Assembly (NCBI GenBank): GCA_963839365.1
Contig: CAWIUT010000001.1
Span: 806,001-870,000, forward strand
Source: DASSKA01 sp963839365
Lineage (GTDB): Bacteria; Actinomycetota; Actinomycetes; Propionibacteriales; Nocardioidaceae
Length of the DNA: 64,000 nucleotides
Direction of reading: 5' to 3'
This document shows positions 41,083 through 50,353 of the stretch, one piece after another (positions within the stretch are counted from its first letter, which is position 1; each line of letters starts with the position of its first letter). The position numbers and the translations under genes were made by a program. The notes beneath the pieces were generated by a model, which was not told the origin of the DNA, ran no database searches, and saw only the letters and a list, made by a program, of their open reading frames with translations.

Positions 41083-42302
41083 GCCGCGCGCAGCGGCATC
41101 CCGACGTCAGCCTGACCGGCACGGCCGCGGTCCGGCTGGTCGCGGGTCGCGAGATCCGGACCCGCCTGCGCTCGAAGGCCTACCGGATCACTACCGTGGT
41201 GCTGGTCGTCGTGGTGGTCGGTTTCGCGCTGGTCATGAACGTCGTCAACGGGCGCGACACCACCAAGCACGTCGGCTTCACCCAACCGGCGGCGGTGATG
41301 GCCCCGCACGTCACGTCGGTGGCGAAGAGCCTCGGCCAGGAGGTGGCGGCGGTGCGGGTCCCCGGCCCGAAGGCCGGCCGCGCGATGGTCGACAGTGGCA
41401 AGCTCGACGCGCTGGTGCTCGGCTTCCAGGGCCCGCGGGTGCGCGTGGTCGTGGGCAAGTCGCTGGACCCGGCGTTGCGCACCACGTTGACCAGCGCCGC
41501 CGGCCAGGTGGCACTGGACCGCGAGATCACCGACCTGGGTGGGAACCCGCAGAGCGTTGCCCGCCAGGTCGGCCAGGCCTCCGTCGACGTCACACCACTG
41601 CACCCGTCCCCGGGCTTCGACCCCCAGCGGCTCGCCGTCGGCAGCGTCGCGGGGATCCTGATCTACCTGGCCCTGGTCAGCACCGGGATGGGCGTCGCGC
41701 AGGGCGTCGTCGAGGAGAAGTCCAGCCGGGTGGTGGAGCTGCTGCTGGCCACCATCCGACCGTGGCAGCTGATGGCCGGCAAGGTGATCGGGATCGGTCT
41801 GGTGGGGCTGCTGCAGGTCGCGGTCGTCGGGGTGGCCGGCGTGCTCGCCGGCGACCTGACCGGCGCGCTGACGATCTCGGTCTCCGCAACGGCCGGGGTG
41901 GTGGCGTGGCTGGTGGTCTGGTTCGTGCTCGGGTTCACGTTGTACGCCCTGGTGTTCGCCGGCCTCGGGGCGCTGGTCTCCCGGCAGGAGGACCTCGGCG
42001 GCGCGGTCGCACCGGCCACGATGTTCCTGGTGGTCGGGTACGTCGTCGGCATCTCGGTGCTCCCCTCGGCCCCGGACCAGCCGTTCGTGGCGATCATGTC
42101 GCTGATCCCGGCGTTCTCCCCCACGCTGATGCCGATGCGGCTGGCCATGGGTGGGGTGCCGCTGTGGCAGACCCTGCTCTCCCTCGGGCTCGCGGTGGCG
42201 TGCGTGCCGCTGCTGGTGGGGGTGACCGGGCGGCTCTACCGCAACGGCGTGGTGCGCACCGGGGCCCGGGTGCGGCTGCGGGACGCGCTGCGCGCCGGCT
42301 GA
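41079..42302 (+). CDS. ABC-2 transporter permease (NatB-like)
   Basis: A 407-residue membrane protein with one N-terminal helix (TTVVLVVVVVGFALVMNVV), a long extracytoplasmic domain of about 130 residues, and five or six C-terminal helices starting around AVGSVAGILIYLALVSTGM. The VVEEKSSRVVELLLATIRPWQLMAGK motif is typical of NatB/ABC-2 export permeases. Its start is coupled to the ATPase gene. The substrate is not known. Confidence 0.88.
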   Translation: MSRAQRHPDVSLTGTAAVRLVAGREIRTRLRSKAYRITTVVLVVVVVGFALVMNVVNGRDTTKHVGFTQPAAVMAPHVTSVAKSLGQEVAAVRVPGPKAGRAMVDSGKLDALVLGFQGPRVRVVVGKSLDPALRTTLTSAAGQVALDREITDLGGNPQSVARQVGQASVDVTPLHPSPGFDPQRLAVGSVAGILIYLALVSTGMGVAQGVVEEKSSRVVELLLATIRPWQLMAGKVIGIGLVGLLQVAVVGVAGVLAGDLTGALTISVSATAGVVAWLVVWFVLGFTLYALVFAGLGALVSRQEDLGGAVAPATMFLVVGYVVGISVLPSAPDQPFVAIMSLIPAFSPTLMPMRLAMGGVPLWQTLLSLGLAVACVPLLVGVTGRLYRNGVVRTGARVRLRDALRAG

Positions 42303-42353
42303 GGCCCCGGCTGGGTCCCCGACTGGGTCTCTGGTGGGGTCCCCTGCCGCGAG

Positions 42354-44465
42354 CTACGCGCCCTTGACCTTGGCGGCGATGTTGTCCGGCATCGGCTCGT
42401 AGCGGACGAACGACCGGGTGAAGGTGGCCGCGCCGTGCGAGAACGAGCGCAGGTCCACGGCATACCTGACGATCTCGATCTGCGGCACCTCGGCCCGGAC
42501 CAGGGTGCGCTCGTCGCCGGCCGGTTCGCTGCCCAGCACCCGGCCGCGCCGCGAGGACAGGTCGCCCATCACGGTGCCCACCAGGTCGTCGGGCACCAGC
42601 ACCGCGATCTCGTCGACCGGCTCCAGCAGGGTGGTGCGCGCCTTCTCCGCGGCGTCCCTGAGCGCCAGCGAGCCGGCCATCTGGAAGGCCATGTCCGAGG
42701 AGTCGACGCTGTGCGCCTTGCCGTCGGTGAGCGTGACCTTGATGTCCACGACCGGGTAGCCGGCGACCACGCCGCGCTCCATCTGCGCCCGCACCCCCTT
42801 CTCGACGCTCGGGATGAACTGCCGGGGGACCGCGCCGCCGACAACCTTGTCGGCGAACTCGAGACCACTGCCCTCCGGCTGCGGCTCCACGGTGACGTCG
42901 CAGACGGCGTACTGCCCGTGCCCGCCGGACTGCTTGACGTGCCGGCCGTGCCCGTCGGCGCGGGTGGCGAAGGTCTCCCGCAGCGGCACGCGGAGCTCGA
43001 CCTGCTCGACGGCCGCGCCGTACCGGTTGTCGAGCCGGTCGAAGAGCACGTCGGCGTGCGCCTCGCCCATGCACCACAGCACGATCTGATGGGTCTCGCT
43101 GTTGTGCTCGATCCGGACCGTCGGGTCCTCAGCGGCGAGCCGCTGGAGTCCCTGGGACAGCTTGTCCTCGTCGGCCTTGGTCCTCGCCTCGATCGCCACC
43201 GGCAGCAGCGGCTCGGGCATGCTCCACGGCTTGAGCACCAGCGGACGTTCCTTGTCGGAGAGGGTGTCCCCGGTCTCGGCCCGGGTCAGCCGTCCGATCG
43301 CGCACAGGTCGCCGGCGACGGCCTGGTCGGTCGGCTGGAGCTGCTTGCCCAAAGGAGTCGAGAGCGCGCCGATCCGCTCGTCCTCGTCGTGGTCCTCGTG
43401 GGTGGTCTCGCCGTAGAACGCGGAGAAGTGACCCGACACGTGGACCGCGGCGTCGGGGCGCACGGTGCCGGAGAACACCCGCACCAGGCTCACCCTGCCG
43501 ACGTAGGGGTCGCTGGTCGTCTTGACCACCTCGGCGACCAGCGGACCGGCCGGGTCGCAGGAGATCGACGACTCGGCGCGCCCCTCGGGGGTGAACACCT
43601 CAGGACACTGGTGCTCCAGCGGCGAGGGGAACCCGGAGACGATCAGGTCGAGCAGCTCGTCGGTGCCCACTCCCGTGGAGGAGCAGACCGGCAGCACCGG
43701 GAAGAACGAGGCCCGGGCGACAGCAGCCTCGAGGTCCTTGACCAGCATCGCCCTGTCGATCTGCTCACCCCCGAGGTAGCGCTCCATCAGGGTCTCGTCC
43801 TCGGACTCCTCGATGACCCCCTCGATCAGCGCGGCCCGCCGCTCGTCGGCACCCGCACGGTCCGCGATGGTGCCGGACGGGTCGAGCTCGCCGGTGAGCA
43901 GGCCCACCAGCCGGTCGCCCTCCGGTCCCTTCTCGCGCAGGTACACCGGGAGCACCCGCTCCCCGAACGCGGCCTGCGCCTGGGCGACCACCCCGTCGTA
44001 GTCGGCGCGGGCGTGGTCGAGCTTGGAGACCACCACCACGCGGGGCATGCCCACCTCGGCGCACTCGCGCCACATCACCTTGGTCGGCTCGTCGATGCCT
44101 TCGTTGGCCGCGATGACGAACAGGGCGCAGTCGGCGGCACGCAGACCGGCCCTCAGCTCCCCCACGAAGTCGGCGTAGCCCGGGGTGTCGAGCAGGTTGA
44201 TCTTCACCCCGTCGTACATCAGCGGGGCGAGCGCGAGGCCCACCGACCGCTGCTGCCGCTGCTCGGCCTCGTCGTAGTCGCTGACCGTGCCCCCGTCGAG
44301 CACGCTACCTGGCCTGTTCAGCACACCGGCCGAGACAAGAAGTGTCTCGACCAGTGTCGTCTTTCCCGAGCCCGCCGGACCCACCAGGGCCACGTTGCGG
44401 ATGGCATCAGCCCGGACGGTGCCGGCATCCTTCATCTCCTGCGTGTGGCTGCTCTTGCCTGTCAC
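42354..44465 (-). CDS. Elongation factor G-like GTPase (EF-G2 type)
   Basis: A 703-residue translational GTPase homologue. The G1 loop is VALVGPAGSGKTTLVETLL (a non-standard AxxxxGKT), G3 is INLLDTPGYADFVGE and G4 appears as VVVSKLDHARADYD (NKxD replaced by SKLD). EF-G domains II-V follow, with SGGHGQYAVCDVTVEPQ and the C-terminal SSRRGRVLGSEPAG. Such EF-G2 proteins are common in actinobacteria beside a full FusA, and do not replace it in translocation; a ribosome-related role is assumed. The GTG start at 44465 follows GGAGG. Confidence 0.88.
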   Translation of the reverse strand: MTGKSSHTQEMKDAGTVRADAIRNVALVGPAGSGKTTLVETLLVSAGVLNRPGSVLDGGTVSDYDEAEQRQQRSVGLALAPLMYDGVKINLLDTPGYADFVGELRAGLRAADCALFVIAANEGIDEPTKVMWRECAEVGMPRVVVVSKLDHARADYDGVVAQAQAAFGERVLPVYLREKGPEGDRLVGLLTGELDPSGTIADRAGADERRAALIEGVIEESEDETLMERYLGGEQIDRAMLVKDLEAAVARASFFPVLPVCSSTGVGTDELLDLIVSGFPSPLEHQCPEVFTPEGRAESSISCDPAGPLVAEVVKTTSDPYVGRVSLVRVFSGTVRPDAAVHVSGHFSAFYGETTHEDHDEDERIGALSTPLGKQLQPTDQAVAGDLCAIGRLTRAETGDTLSDKERPLVLKPWSMPEPLLPVAIEARTKADEDKLSQGLQRLAAEDPTVRIEHNSETHQIVLWCMGEAHADVLFDRLDNRYGAAVEQVELRVPLRETFATRADGHGRHVKQSGGHGQYAVCDVTVEPQPEGSGLEFADKVVGGAVPRQFIPSVEKGVRAQMERGVVAGYPVVDIKVTLTDGKAHSVDSSDMAFQMAGSLALRDAAEKARTTLLEPVDEIAVLVPDDLVGTVMGDLSSRRGRVLGSEPAGDERTLVRAEVPQIEIVRYAVDLRSFSHGAATFTRSFVRYEPMPDNIAAKVKGA

Positions 44466-44600
44466 GTCGCCTCCAGAGCTCGGCTATGGCAGACACCTTT
44501 CTCCCATCCCTCTGCGAGCACAAGAGGGTGCGACGGGCCACCGGGCTCTCCCCTGCATCCGGTTGACGACCCCGCTGTGAGGGCCCCCGTCCGGGAAGGC

Positions 44601-44606
44601 GACAAT
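44601..44606 (+). promoter_or_regulatory. Candidate -10 for leaderless VOC gene
   Basis: GACAAT seven bases before ATG 44614. It argues for this ATG rather than the earlier one at 44605. Confidence 0.4.
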
Positions 44607-44613
44607 GCTTGCC

Positions 44614-45252
44614 ATGCGCTTGGACCATCTCTCGTACGCCGCCGGTCCCGACGGCCTCGCGAGCACGGCCCGACGAATCGGGGGGCTGCTCGGGGAGGAC
44701 TTCGTGGACGGAGGCATCCATCCCCGTTTCGGAACACGCAACATGGTGCTGCCGCTGTCCGCCGGCACCTACCTGGAGGTGGTCGAGGTGCTCGACCACC
44801 CGGCATCGGACAAGGCACCGTTCGGGCAGGCGGTGCGTGCGCGCTCCGAGCTCGGTGGCGGCTGGCTGGGCTGGGTGGTCTCGGTCCTGGACATCGCCCG
44901 GGTCGAGGAGCGGCTCGGCCGCAAGGCCGTGCAGGGCAACCGGCACCGGCCCGACGGCTACGAGCTGCTGTGGAAGCAGATCGGGGTCAAGGGCCTGCAG
45001 TCCGACCCCCAGCTGCCGTTCTTCGTGAAGTGGGACTCCCCTCCGGCGGAGCACCCGGGCGCCGGGGCGTCCGGCAAGATCCACCTCGACTGCCTGGAGA
45101 TCGCCGGTGACCCGGCGCGGGTCAGCGACTGGCTCGGCCACTCGGTGGACGGCCCGCTGGAGGACGTGAAGGTGGAGTGGGTGGCCCCGCACGGCACGCC
45201 GGGGCTGGTCGCCGCGCAGTTCAGCACGCCAGGAGGACCGGTCCGGATCTGA
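44614..45252 (+). CDS. VOC-family (glyoxalase-like) protein
   Basis: A 212-residue protein starting MRLDHLSYAAGPDGLASTAR, with two beta-alpha-beta repeats of the vicinal-oxygen-chelate fold (DGGIHPRFGTRNMVLPLSAGTYLEVVEV and KIHLDCLEIAGDPARVSDWLG). The His and Glu residues in DHLSY and YLEVVEVLDH are possible metal ligands. It resembles the Glyoxalase_3 type of unknown substrate. It starts a two-gene run with a methyltransferase 15 bases behind it. Confidence 0.82.
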   Translation: MRLDHLSYAAGPDGLASTARRIGGLLGEDFVDGGIHPRFGTRNMVLPLSAGTYLEVVEVLDHPASDKAPFGQAVRARSELGGGWLGWVVSVLDIARVEERLGRKAVQGNRHRPDGYELLWKQIGVKGLQSDPQLPFFVKWDSPPAEHPGAGASGKIHLDCLEIAGDPARVSDWLGHSVDGPLEDVKVEWVAPHGTPGLVAAQFSTPGGPVRI

Positions 45253-45267
45253 CCGGCCCGCCCGACC

Positions 45268-45954
45268 GTGCCCACGCCGCGTCCGAGTCCGAACATCTGG
45301 CACCACACCGACGCCTACGAGCTGGAGAACCGGTGCGCGGACCCGGACCAGCACATCGAGTCCGCGATGCTTCGCCTGTTCGACTGGGCGGGCAGGGACG
45401 TCGTGGACGTGGGCTGCGGCGCCGGCTTCCACCTGGGGCGCTGGGCGGCCGGCGCGCGGTCGGTGGTCGGCGTGGAGCCGCACCCGGGGCTGGCCGCGCT
45501 CGCCCGTCGCCGCACCCGACGGCTGCCCCATGTCGAGGTGCTGTCCGGCGCCGCCGAAGCGCTCCCGGTCCCCGACGGGTCGGTGGACATGGCGCAGGCC
45601 CGGTGGGCCTACTTCTTCGGGCCCGGCTGCGAGCCGGGGCTGGCCGAGCTCGACCGGGTGGTGCGCCCCGGCGGGATCGCGTTCGTGGTCGACAACGACG
45701 CCACCCGGTCCACGTTCGGGTCCTGGTTCCGGCGCGGCTACCCGGACGTCGACCCGGAGCGGGTGGAGCGGTTCTGGTCGGAGCACAGGTGGAACCGGCA
45801 GCCGGTGGACATCGTGTGGCGGTTCGGCAGCCGCGAGGACCTGGAGTCCGTCGTACGCATCGAGCTGGACCCGGCCACCGCCGACCAGGCGCTCGCCGAG
45901 CACCACGCGCTCGAGGTGGACTACGCGGTCAACCTGTGGTGGCGTCGCTACTGA
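45268..45954 (+). CDS. Class I SAM-dependent methyltransferase
   Basis: A 228-residue UbiE/Methyltransf_11-like enzyme. The SAM-binding motif I is VVDVGCGAGFHLGRWA, motif II begins SVVGVEPHPGLA, and the acidic motif III equivalent is SVDMAQARWAYFFGPG. The substrate is not shown. GTG 45268 follows the VOC stop by 15 bases. Its 3' end overlaps the convergent gene on the minus strand by 26 bases. Confidence 0.85.
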   Translation: MPTPRPSPNIWHHTDAYELENRCADPDQHIESAMLRLFDWAGRDVVDVGCGAGFHLGRWAAGARSVVGVEPHPGLAALARRRTRRLPHVEVLSGAAEALPVPDGSVDMAQARWAYFFGPGCEPGLAELDRVVRPGGIAFVVDNDATRSTFGSWFRRGYPDVDPERVERFWSEHRWNRQPVDIVWRFGSREDLESVVRIELDPATADQALAEHHALEVDYAVNLWWRRY

Positions 45955-46516
45955 GGAACCGTGCGCGCACGCCGGCGATGTGGCTGTCCCGGCTGGTGCC
46001 GCCCCAGCGCTGCCTGTCGTAGTCGGTGAGCGGGCGCACCAGCTCGTCGAGGTCGTCGACGACGCCGGCGAGGGTGCTGCGCCAGGACTCGTCGTCGGGA
46101 GCCGGCTCGAGCACCAGGGTGTCGATGTGGGTGACCAGGGCCGCCTTCTCCACCATCGCCTCCGGGGTGAGCTCGACCAGGGTCGCGCCGTGCTCGCCGG
46201 ACAGGTAGCTGCGCCAGTCCTCCTCCGGGTCGATGCCGGTCAGACCCAGCGCGCTGGAGGCCGCCTGGTGCTGCTGCACGAAGTGACCGTACAGCGCGTC
46301 CGGGCCACCGGCCGCGTCCACGAGGTCGAAGTAGTCCGGCGGGAACATCTCCCGGCCGTCGGGCAGCACGTACGACGCGGCGGGCAGCCTGCCGGAGGCG
46401 ATGAGCTCGTGCACCTGCTCCGGGGTGTCCGCACGGTCCGCGCAGAGCTGGTCGAGGGTCCGGAACTCGGTTTCCACGTAGGCCAGGTCGGCGTCGGTGT
46501 AGCTCGGCTCGGTCAT
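45929..46516 (-). CDS. DUF6058-like protein
   Basis: A 195-residue acidic, soluble protein. It begins SYTDADLAYVETEFRTLDQLCADRADT, a helical region with a HTH-like DTPEQVHELIASGRLPAASYVLPDGREMFPPDYF, and ends with a basic tail (RQRWGGTSRDSHIAGVRARF). It looks like the DUF6058 family of actinobacteria; no activity is known. The ATG at 46516 has TAGGCT six bases upstream. It is the downstream neighbour of the LacI gene on the same strand. Confidence 0.65.
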   Translation of the reverse strand: MTEPSYTDADLAYVETEFRTLDQLCADRADTPEQVHELIASGRLPAASYVLPDGREMFPPDYFDLVDAAGGPDALYGHFVQQHQAASSALGLTGIDPEEDWRSYLSGEHGATLVELTPEAMVEKAALVTHIDTLVLEPAPDDESWRSTLAGVVDDLDELVRPLTDYDRQRWGGTSRDSHIAGVRARFLSSDATTG

Positions 46517-46522
46517 GTCCCG

Positions 46523-46528
46523 AGCCTA
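46523..46528 (-). promoter_or_regulatory. Candidate -10 for leaderless DUF6058-like gene
   Basis: TAGGCT on the minus strand, six bases before ATG 46516. Confidence 0.5.
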
Positions 46529-46550
46529 CGGGCGCACCGAAGCCACGAGG

Positions 46551-47585
46551 TCAGCTGGAGCCGCGGACGGTCAGGGTCGGGGTGAGCAGCCTGGTCGGGT
46601 CCTGGGCGGGCAGCCGCGCGAGCCGGGCGTAGAGCAGGGCGACCACCTCGGAGGCCACCTGCTCCAGCGGCTGGCGCACCGAGGTGAGGCCCGGCGGCAC
46701 CAGCGCGGCCGCCCGAGAGTCGTCGAAGCCGACCACGGCGACGTCCCGGCGGGGGTGCAGCCCGAGGTCGGCCAGCGCGGCCAGCACGCCCAGCGCCACG
46801 GTGTCGCTCACGCACACGAAGGCGGTGGGCCGCTCGCCCTCGAGCAGCGCGCGGGCGGCGCGGTCGCCGAAGTCCGCGGAGTCCTCGCCCCTGGCGCTGA
46901 GCCGGCTGGTGGACCGCCCGTGCTCGTGCATCCGGTCCACCCAGCCCGAGCGGCGGTCCTCACCGATGAAGCTGTTCTTCTGCCAGCCGATCCAGGCGAT
47001 CCGTTCGTGCCCCCGCTCGACGAGGTGGTCCACGGCGAGCGAGACGCCGGCACGGCCGTCCACGTCCACCCAGGGATGTGTCGCCGAGGGCTCCGACCAC
47101 GGCCGGCCGAAGGCCACGAACGGCACGTCCCGCGTGTTCAGCCAGGCGACCTGCGGGTTGCCGCGGTAGGTGTCGGTGACCACGAAGGCGTCCACGGCGG
47201 CCGAGCGCAGCAGGTCGTCGTACTCCTGGAGCACCGGGTCGTCGGGCCCCGGGTCGGGGCCGGAGGAGAACAGCAGCACGTGGTAGCCGACGCCCTTGCA
47301 GTGCTCCACCAGCGAGTGCAGGAACCGGTCCATCAGCGGGTTGGCCAGGTCGTCGGTGGGCTCCACGCGCAGCCCGACGAGGCGGGACGTGCGGGTGCGC
47401 AGGTTGCGCGCGGCCCGGTTGGGCGAGTAGCCGAGCAGCTCGATCGCCGCGCGGACCCGGGCCAGGGTCTCGGCGCGCAGCAGGTGCGGGCTGTTGAGCG
47501 CGTTGGAGACGGTCTGCCGCGAGACACCTGCCCTCGCGGCGACGGTGGCCAGGGTGGGCGCCCTGCGCGCTGCTGGTGGGTTCAT
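46551..47585 (-). CDS. LacI-family transcriptional regulator
   Basis: A 344-residue regulator: HTH with TLATVAARAGVSRQTVSNALNSPHLLRAET and hinge GYSPNRAARNLRTRTSRLVGL, then a periplasmic-binding-protein-type sensor domain (VVTDTYRGNPQVAWL; VAVVGFDDSRAAALVPPGLTSVRQPL). It should bind a sugar or related effector. No transport or sugar-metabolism genes are adjacent, so the target is unclear. ATG 47585 has an AGGAAG upstream, and a candidate operator lies 44 bases before it. Confidence 0.9.
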   Translation of the reverse strand: MNPPAARRAPTLATVAARAGVSRQTVSNALNSPHLLRAETLARVRAAIELLGYSPNRAARNLRTRTSRLVGLRVEPTDDLANPLMDRFLHSLVEHCKGVGYHVLLFSSGPDPGPDDPVLQEYDDLLRSAAVDAFVVTDTYRGNPQVAWLNTRDVPFVAFGRPWSEPSATHPWVDVDGRAGVSLAVDHLVERGHERIAWIGWQKNSFIGEDRRSGWVDRMHEHGRSTSRLSARGEDSADFGDRAARALLEGERPTAFVCVSDTVALGVLAALADLGLHPRRDVAVVGFDDSRAAALVPPGLTSVRQPLEQVASEVVALLYARLARLPAQDPTRLLTPTLTVRGSS

Positions 47586-47628
47586 CGCGACTTCCTGGCT
47601 GTGCTGCGGACCGCCCCGCAGGTCCGGC

Positions 47629-47640
47629 TGGATCGATCCA
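47629..47640. promoter_or_regulatory. Candidate LacI-family operator
   Basis: TGGATCGATCCA is a perfect 12-base palindrome with the central CG that LacI-family repressors use. It lies upstream of the lacI-like gene, 44 bases from the ATG, in the divergent region shared with radA. Confidence 0.45.
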
Positions 47641-47752
47641 ACCAGGTGCCCGCATGATGGCCGGACGGGCGGCCGGCCGTCAACAGCACCGTCGACGTCC
47701 CGCGCCTGAGGAGGAGGTCGGCGTGGCGCCCGGAGTTGTCGGAGGACTGCTC

Positions 47753-47758
47753 TAGCGT
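47753..47758 (+). promoter_or_regulatory. Candidate -10 for leaderless radA
   Basis: TAGCGT eight bases before ATG 47767. Confidence 0.45.
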
Positions 47759-47766
47759 CCCGACAC

Positions 47767-49218
47767 ATGAGCAGATCCAGCACCAGGACCGGCCGGCCCC
47801 GTTCGTCGTACCGCTGCACGGAGTGCGGGTGGGAGACCGCGAAGTGGGTGGGTCGGTGCGGGGAGTGCCAGGCCTGGGGCAGCGTCGTGGAGGGGGCGGC
47901 GCCGCGCGCCCGGGCCCAGGCCGGCCCGGTGACCGCGCCGGCGGTGCCGATCGGCCAGGTGCCGGCCGAGCACTCGCGGTCGCGCAGCTGCGGCGTGGCC
48001 GAGCTGGACCGGGTGCTCGGGGGTGGGCTGGTGCCCGGCGCGGCCGTGCTGCTCGCCGGCGAGCCCGGGGTGGGCAAGTCCACCCTGCTGCTGGAGGTGG
48101 CCGCCAGGACGGCCCGGTCGGGGCTGCGCACGCTCTACGTCACCGGTGAGGAGTCCGCCTCCCAGGTGCGGCTGCGCGCCGACCGCACCGGCGGGGTGCA
48201 CGAGGAGCTGTTCCTCGCCGCGGAGACCGACCTGGGCGCGGTGCTCAGCCACGTCGAGGCGGTCCGTCCGCAGCTGCTGGTGGTCGACTCGGTGCAGACG
48301 GTGGGCGCCGCCGACGTGGAGGGGGTGCCGGGCGGGGTGACCCAGGTCAAGGAGGTGGCGGCCGCGCTGGTGCGGGTGGCCAAGACCCGCAACATCGCCA
48401 CTCTGATGGTCGGCCACGTGACCAAGGAGGGGACGGTCGCCGGGCCCCGGGTGCTCGAGCACCTGGTCGACGTGGTGCTGCACTTCGAGGGGGAGCGGAG
48501 CTCCCGGCTGCGGATGGTGCGGGCGGTCAAGAACCGGTTCGGCCCGGTCGACGAGGTGGGCTGCTTCGACCTGTCCGGTGAAGGCATCGTCGCGGTGACC
48601 GACCCGACCGGCCTGTTCATCGCCCGGCACCACGAGCCGGTGACCGGCAGCTGCGTGTCGGTGGTGATGGAGGGCCGGCGTCCGATCCTGGCCGAGGTGC
48701 AGGGGCTGGTCGCGCACTCCGCCGGTGAGCGGCCGCGCCGGGCGACCTCCGGGGTGGACGGCAACCGGCTGGCGATGATCCTCGCGGTGCTGGGCCAACG
48801 CTGCCGGATCCGGCTGAACGCCTACGACGTGTTCATGTCCACGGTCGGCGGCGCCCGGATCACCGAGCACGCCGGCGACCTGGCCGCGGCGATCGCGGTG
48901 GCCTCGGCGTGGAAGGAGCGCGCCGTGCCGACCGACGCGGTGGCGATCGGGGAGATCGGCCTGGCCGGCGAGCTGCGGCGGGTCCGCGACCTCCCGCTCC
49001 GCCTGGCCGAGGCCGCCCGGCTGGGCTTCGGCGCCGCGATCGTGCCGCTGGGGCCCGAGGACCAGGGCTCGGTGCGCACCGTGGGCGACCTGCGGGTGGT
49101 CGGGGTGCCGGACATCGAGTCGGCGCTGCGGGTGCTGGACCTGGCCAAGGGTGACTCCACGCCGCTGTTCCGGCCGCGGCCGGGGCCGGCGCACCGTCCG
49201 GCCCTGGGGCTGGCGTGA
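47767..49218 (+). CDS. radA: DNA repair protein RadA
   Basis: RadA (Sms) is a RecA-like helicase that processes recombination branches. The 483-residue product has a zinc finger with Cys17, Cys20, Cys31 and Cys34, Walker A LAGEPGVGKST at about residues 98-105, the RadA-specific KNRFGPVDEVG motif and a C-terminal Lon-protease-like domain (LAEVQGLVAHS; GEIGLAGELRRV). It is followed by disA after 48 bases, a pair also conserved in mycobacteria and Bacillus, where RadA inhibits DisA. Confidence 0.95.
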   Translation: MSRSSTRTGRPRSSYRCTECGWETAKWVGRCGECQAWGSVVEGAAPRARAQAGPVTAPAVPIGQVPAEHSRSRSCGVAELDRVLGGGLVPGAAVLLAGEPGVGKSTLLLEVAARTARSGLRTLYVTGEESASQVRLRADRTGGVHEELFLAAETDLGAVLSHVEAVRPQLLVVDSVQTVGAADVEGVPGGVTQVKEVAAALVRVAKTRNIATLMVGHVTKEGTVAGPRVLEHLVDVVLHFEGERSSRLRMVRAVKNRFGPVDEVGCFDLSGEGIVAVTDPTGLFIARHHEPVTGSCVSVVMEGRRPILAEVQGLVAHSAGERPRRATSGVDGNRLAMILAVLGQRCRIRLNAYDVFMSTVGGARITEHAGDLAAAIAVASAWKERAVPTDAVAIGEIGLAGELRRVRDLPLRLAEAARLGFGAAIVPLGPEDQGSVRTVGDLRVVGVPDIESALRVLDLAKGDSTPLFRPRPGPAHRPALGLA

Positions 49219-49225
49219 GGTCCCT

Positions 49226-49231
49226 TACACT
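49226..49231 (+). promoter_or_regulatory. Candidate -10 for disA
   Basis: TACACT 35 bases before the GTG start, upstream of a GGGAG. It suggests disA may also be transcribed on its own besides radA read-through. Confidence 0.35.
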
Positions 49232-49266
49232 GTCGTGCAGCAGACCGCGACTTCCCTGGGAGCCCA

Positions 49267-50349
49267 GTGCCACTCAACGACCGCACGGAGGAGAACCTCC
49301 GCCTGAGGGCGACGCTCGCCAGCATCGCACCGGGCACCTCGCTGCGGGACGGCCTGGAGCGGATCCTGCGCGGCCGCACCGGCGCGCTCGTGGTGCTCGG
49401 CAGCGACAAGGTGGTGGACTCGATGTCCACCGGTGGGTTCACCCTGGACATCCCGTTCACCGCCACCGGGCTGCGCGAGCTGGCGAAGATGGACGGCGCG
49501 CTCATCCTGGACCGGGACGCCTCCCGCATCCTGCATGCGGCTGTGCACCTGATGCCGGACCCCGCGATCCACAGCGACGAGACCGGCACCCGGCACCGGA
49601 CCGCCGACCGGGTGGCCCGGCAGACCGGCTTCCCGGTGATCTCGGTGTCGCAGTCCATGCAGATCATCGCGGTCTACGTCGCTGACATCCGCTACGTGCT
49701 CGAGGACTCGGGGCAGATCCTGTCCCGCGCCAACCAGGCGCTGGCCACCCTCGAGCGGTACAAGCTGCGCCTCGACGAGGTGTCCAGCACCTTGTCCGCG
49801 CTGGAGATCGAGGACCTGGTCACGGTGCGGGACGTGGCTGTGGTCGCTCAGCGCCTGGAGATGGTGACCCGGATCGCCCGGGAGATCGAGGACTACGTGG
49901 TCGAGCTCGGCAGCGACGGGAGGCTGCTGGCGCTGCAGCTCGAGGAGCTGGTCACCGGCGTCGACGCGGAGCGCGAGCTGGTGATCCGCGACTATCTGGG
50001 CGCCGACCGGCGCTCGCGCACTCCCGCCGAGGTGCTCGCGGAGCTGGAGGGTCTGGGCCCCACCGAGCTGGTCGACGTGGCCGCGGTCGCCCGTGGCCTC
50101 GGCCTCGCCGCGGAGCACCTGGACGCCGCGGTCACCCCGCGCGGCTACCGGCTGCTGGCCAAGGTGCCCCGCCTGCCCGGTGCCGTGGTGGAGCGGCTGG
50201 TGGAGCACTTCGGCAGCCTGCAGAAGCTGCTCTCGGCCAGCGTCGACGACCTGCAGGCGGTCGACGGGGTTGGCGAGCTGCGGGCGCGCAGCGTGCGCGA
50301 GGGACTGTCCCGGCTCGCGGAGTCGAGCATCCTCGAGCGCTACGTCTGA
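49267..50349 (+). CDS. disA: Diadenylate cyclase DisA
   Basis: DisA scans DNA and makes c-di-AMP. The 360-residue protein has the DAC domain with LVVLGSDKVVDSMSTGGFTLD, the DGA motif in KMDGALILDRD and the RHR motif in GTRHRTADRVARQ, a helical middle and a C-terminal HhH DNA-binding region (LPGAVVERLVEHFGSLQKLL; VDGVGELRARSV). GTG 49267 is preceded by GGGAG. The pairing with radA matches known regulation of DisA by RadA. Confidence 0.95.
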   Translation: MPLNDRTEENLRLRATLASIAPGTSLRDGLERILRGRTGALVVLGSDKVVDSMSTGGFTLDIPFTATGLRELAKMDGALILDRDASRILHAAVHLMPDPAIHSDETGTRHRTADRVARQTGFPVISVSQSMQIIAVYVADIRYVLEDSGQILSRANQALATLERYKLRLDEVSSTLSALEIEDLVTVRDVAVVAQRLEMVTRIAREIEDYVVELGSDGRLLALQLEELVTGVDAERELVIRDYLGADRRSRTPAEVLAELEGLGPTELVDVAAVARGLGLAAEHLDAAVTPRGYRLLAKVPRLPGAVVERLVEHFGSLQKLLSASVDDLQAVDGVGELRARSVREGLSRLAESSILERYV

Positions 50350-50353
50350 ACCT

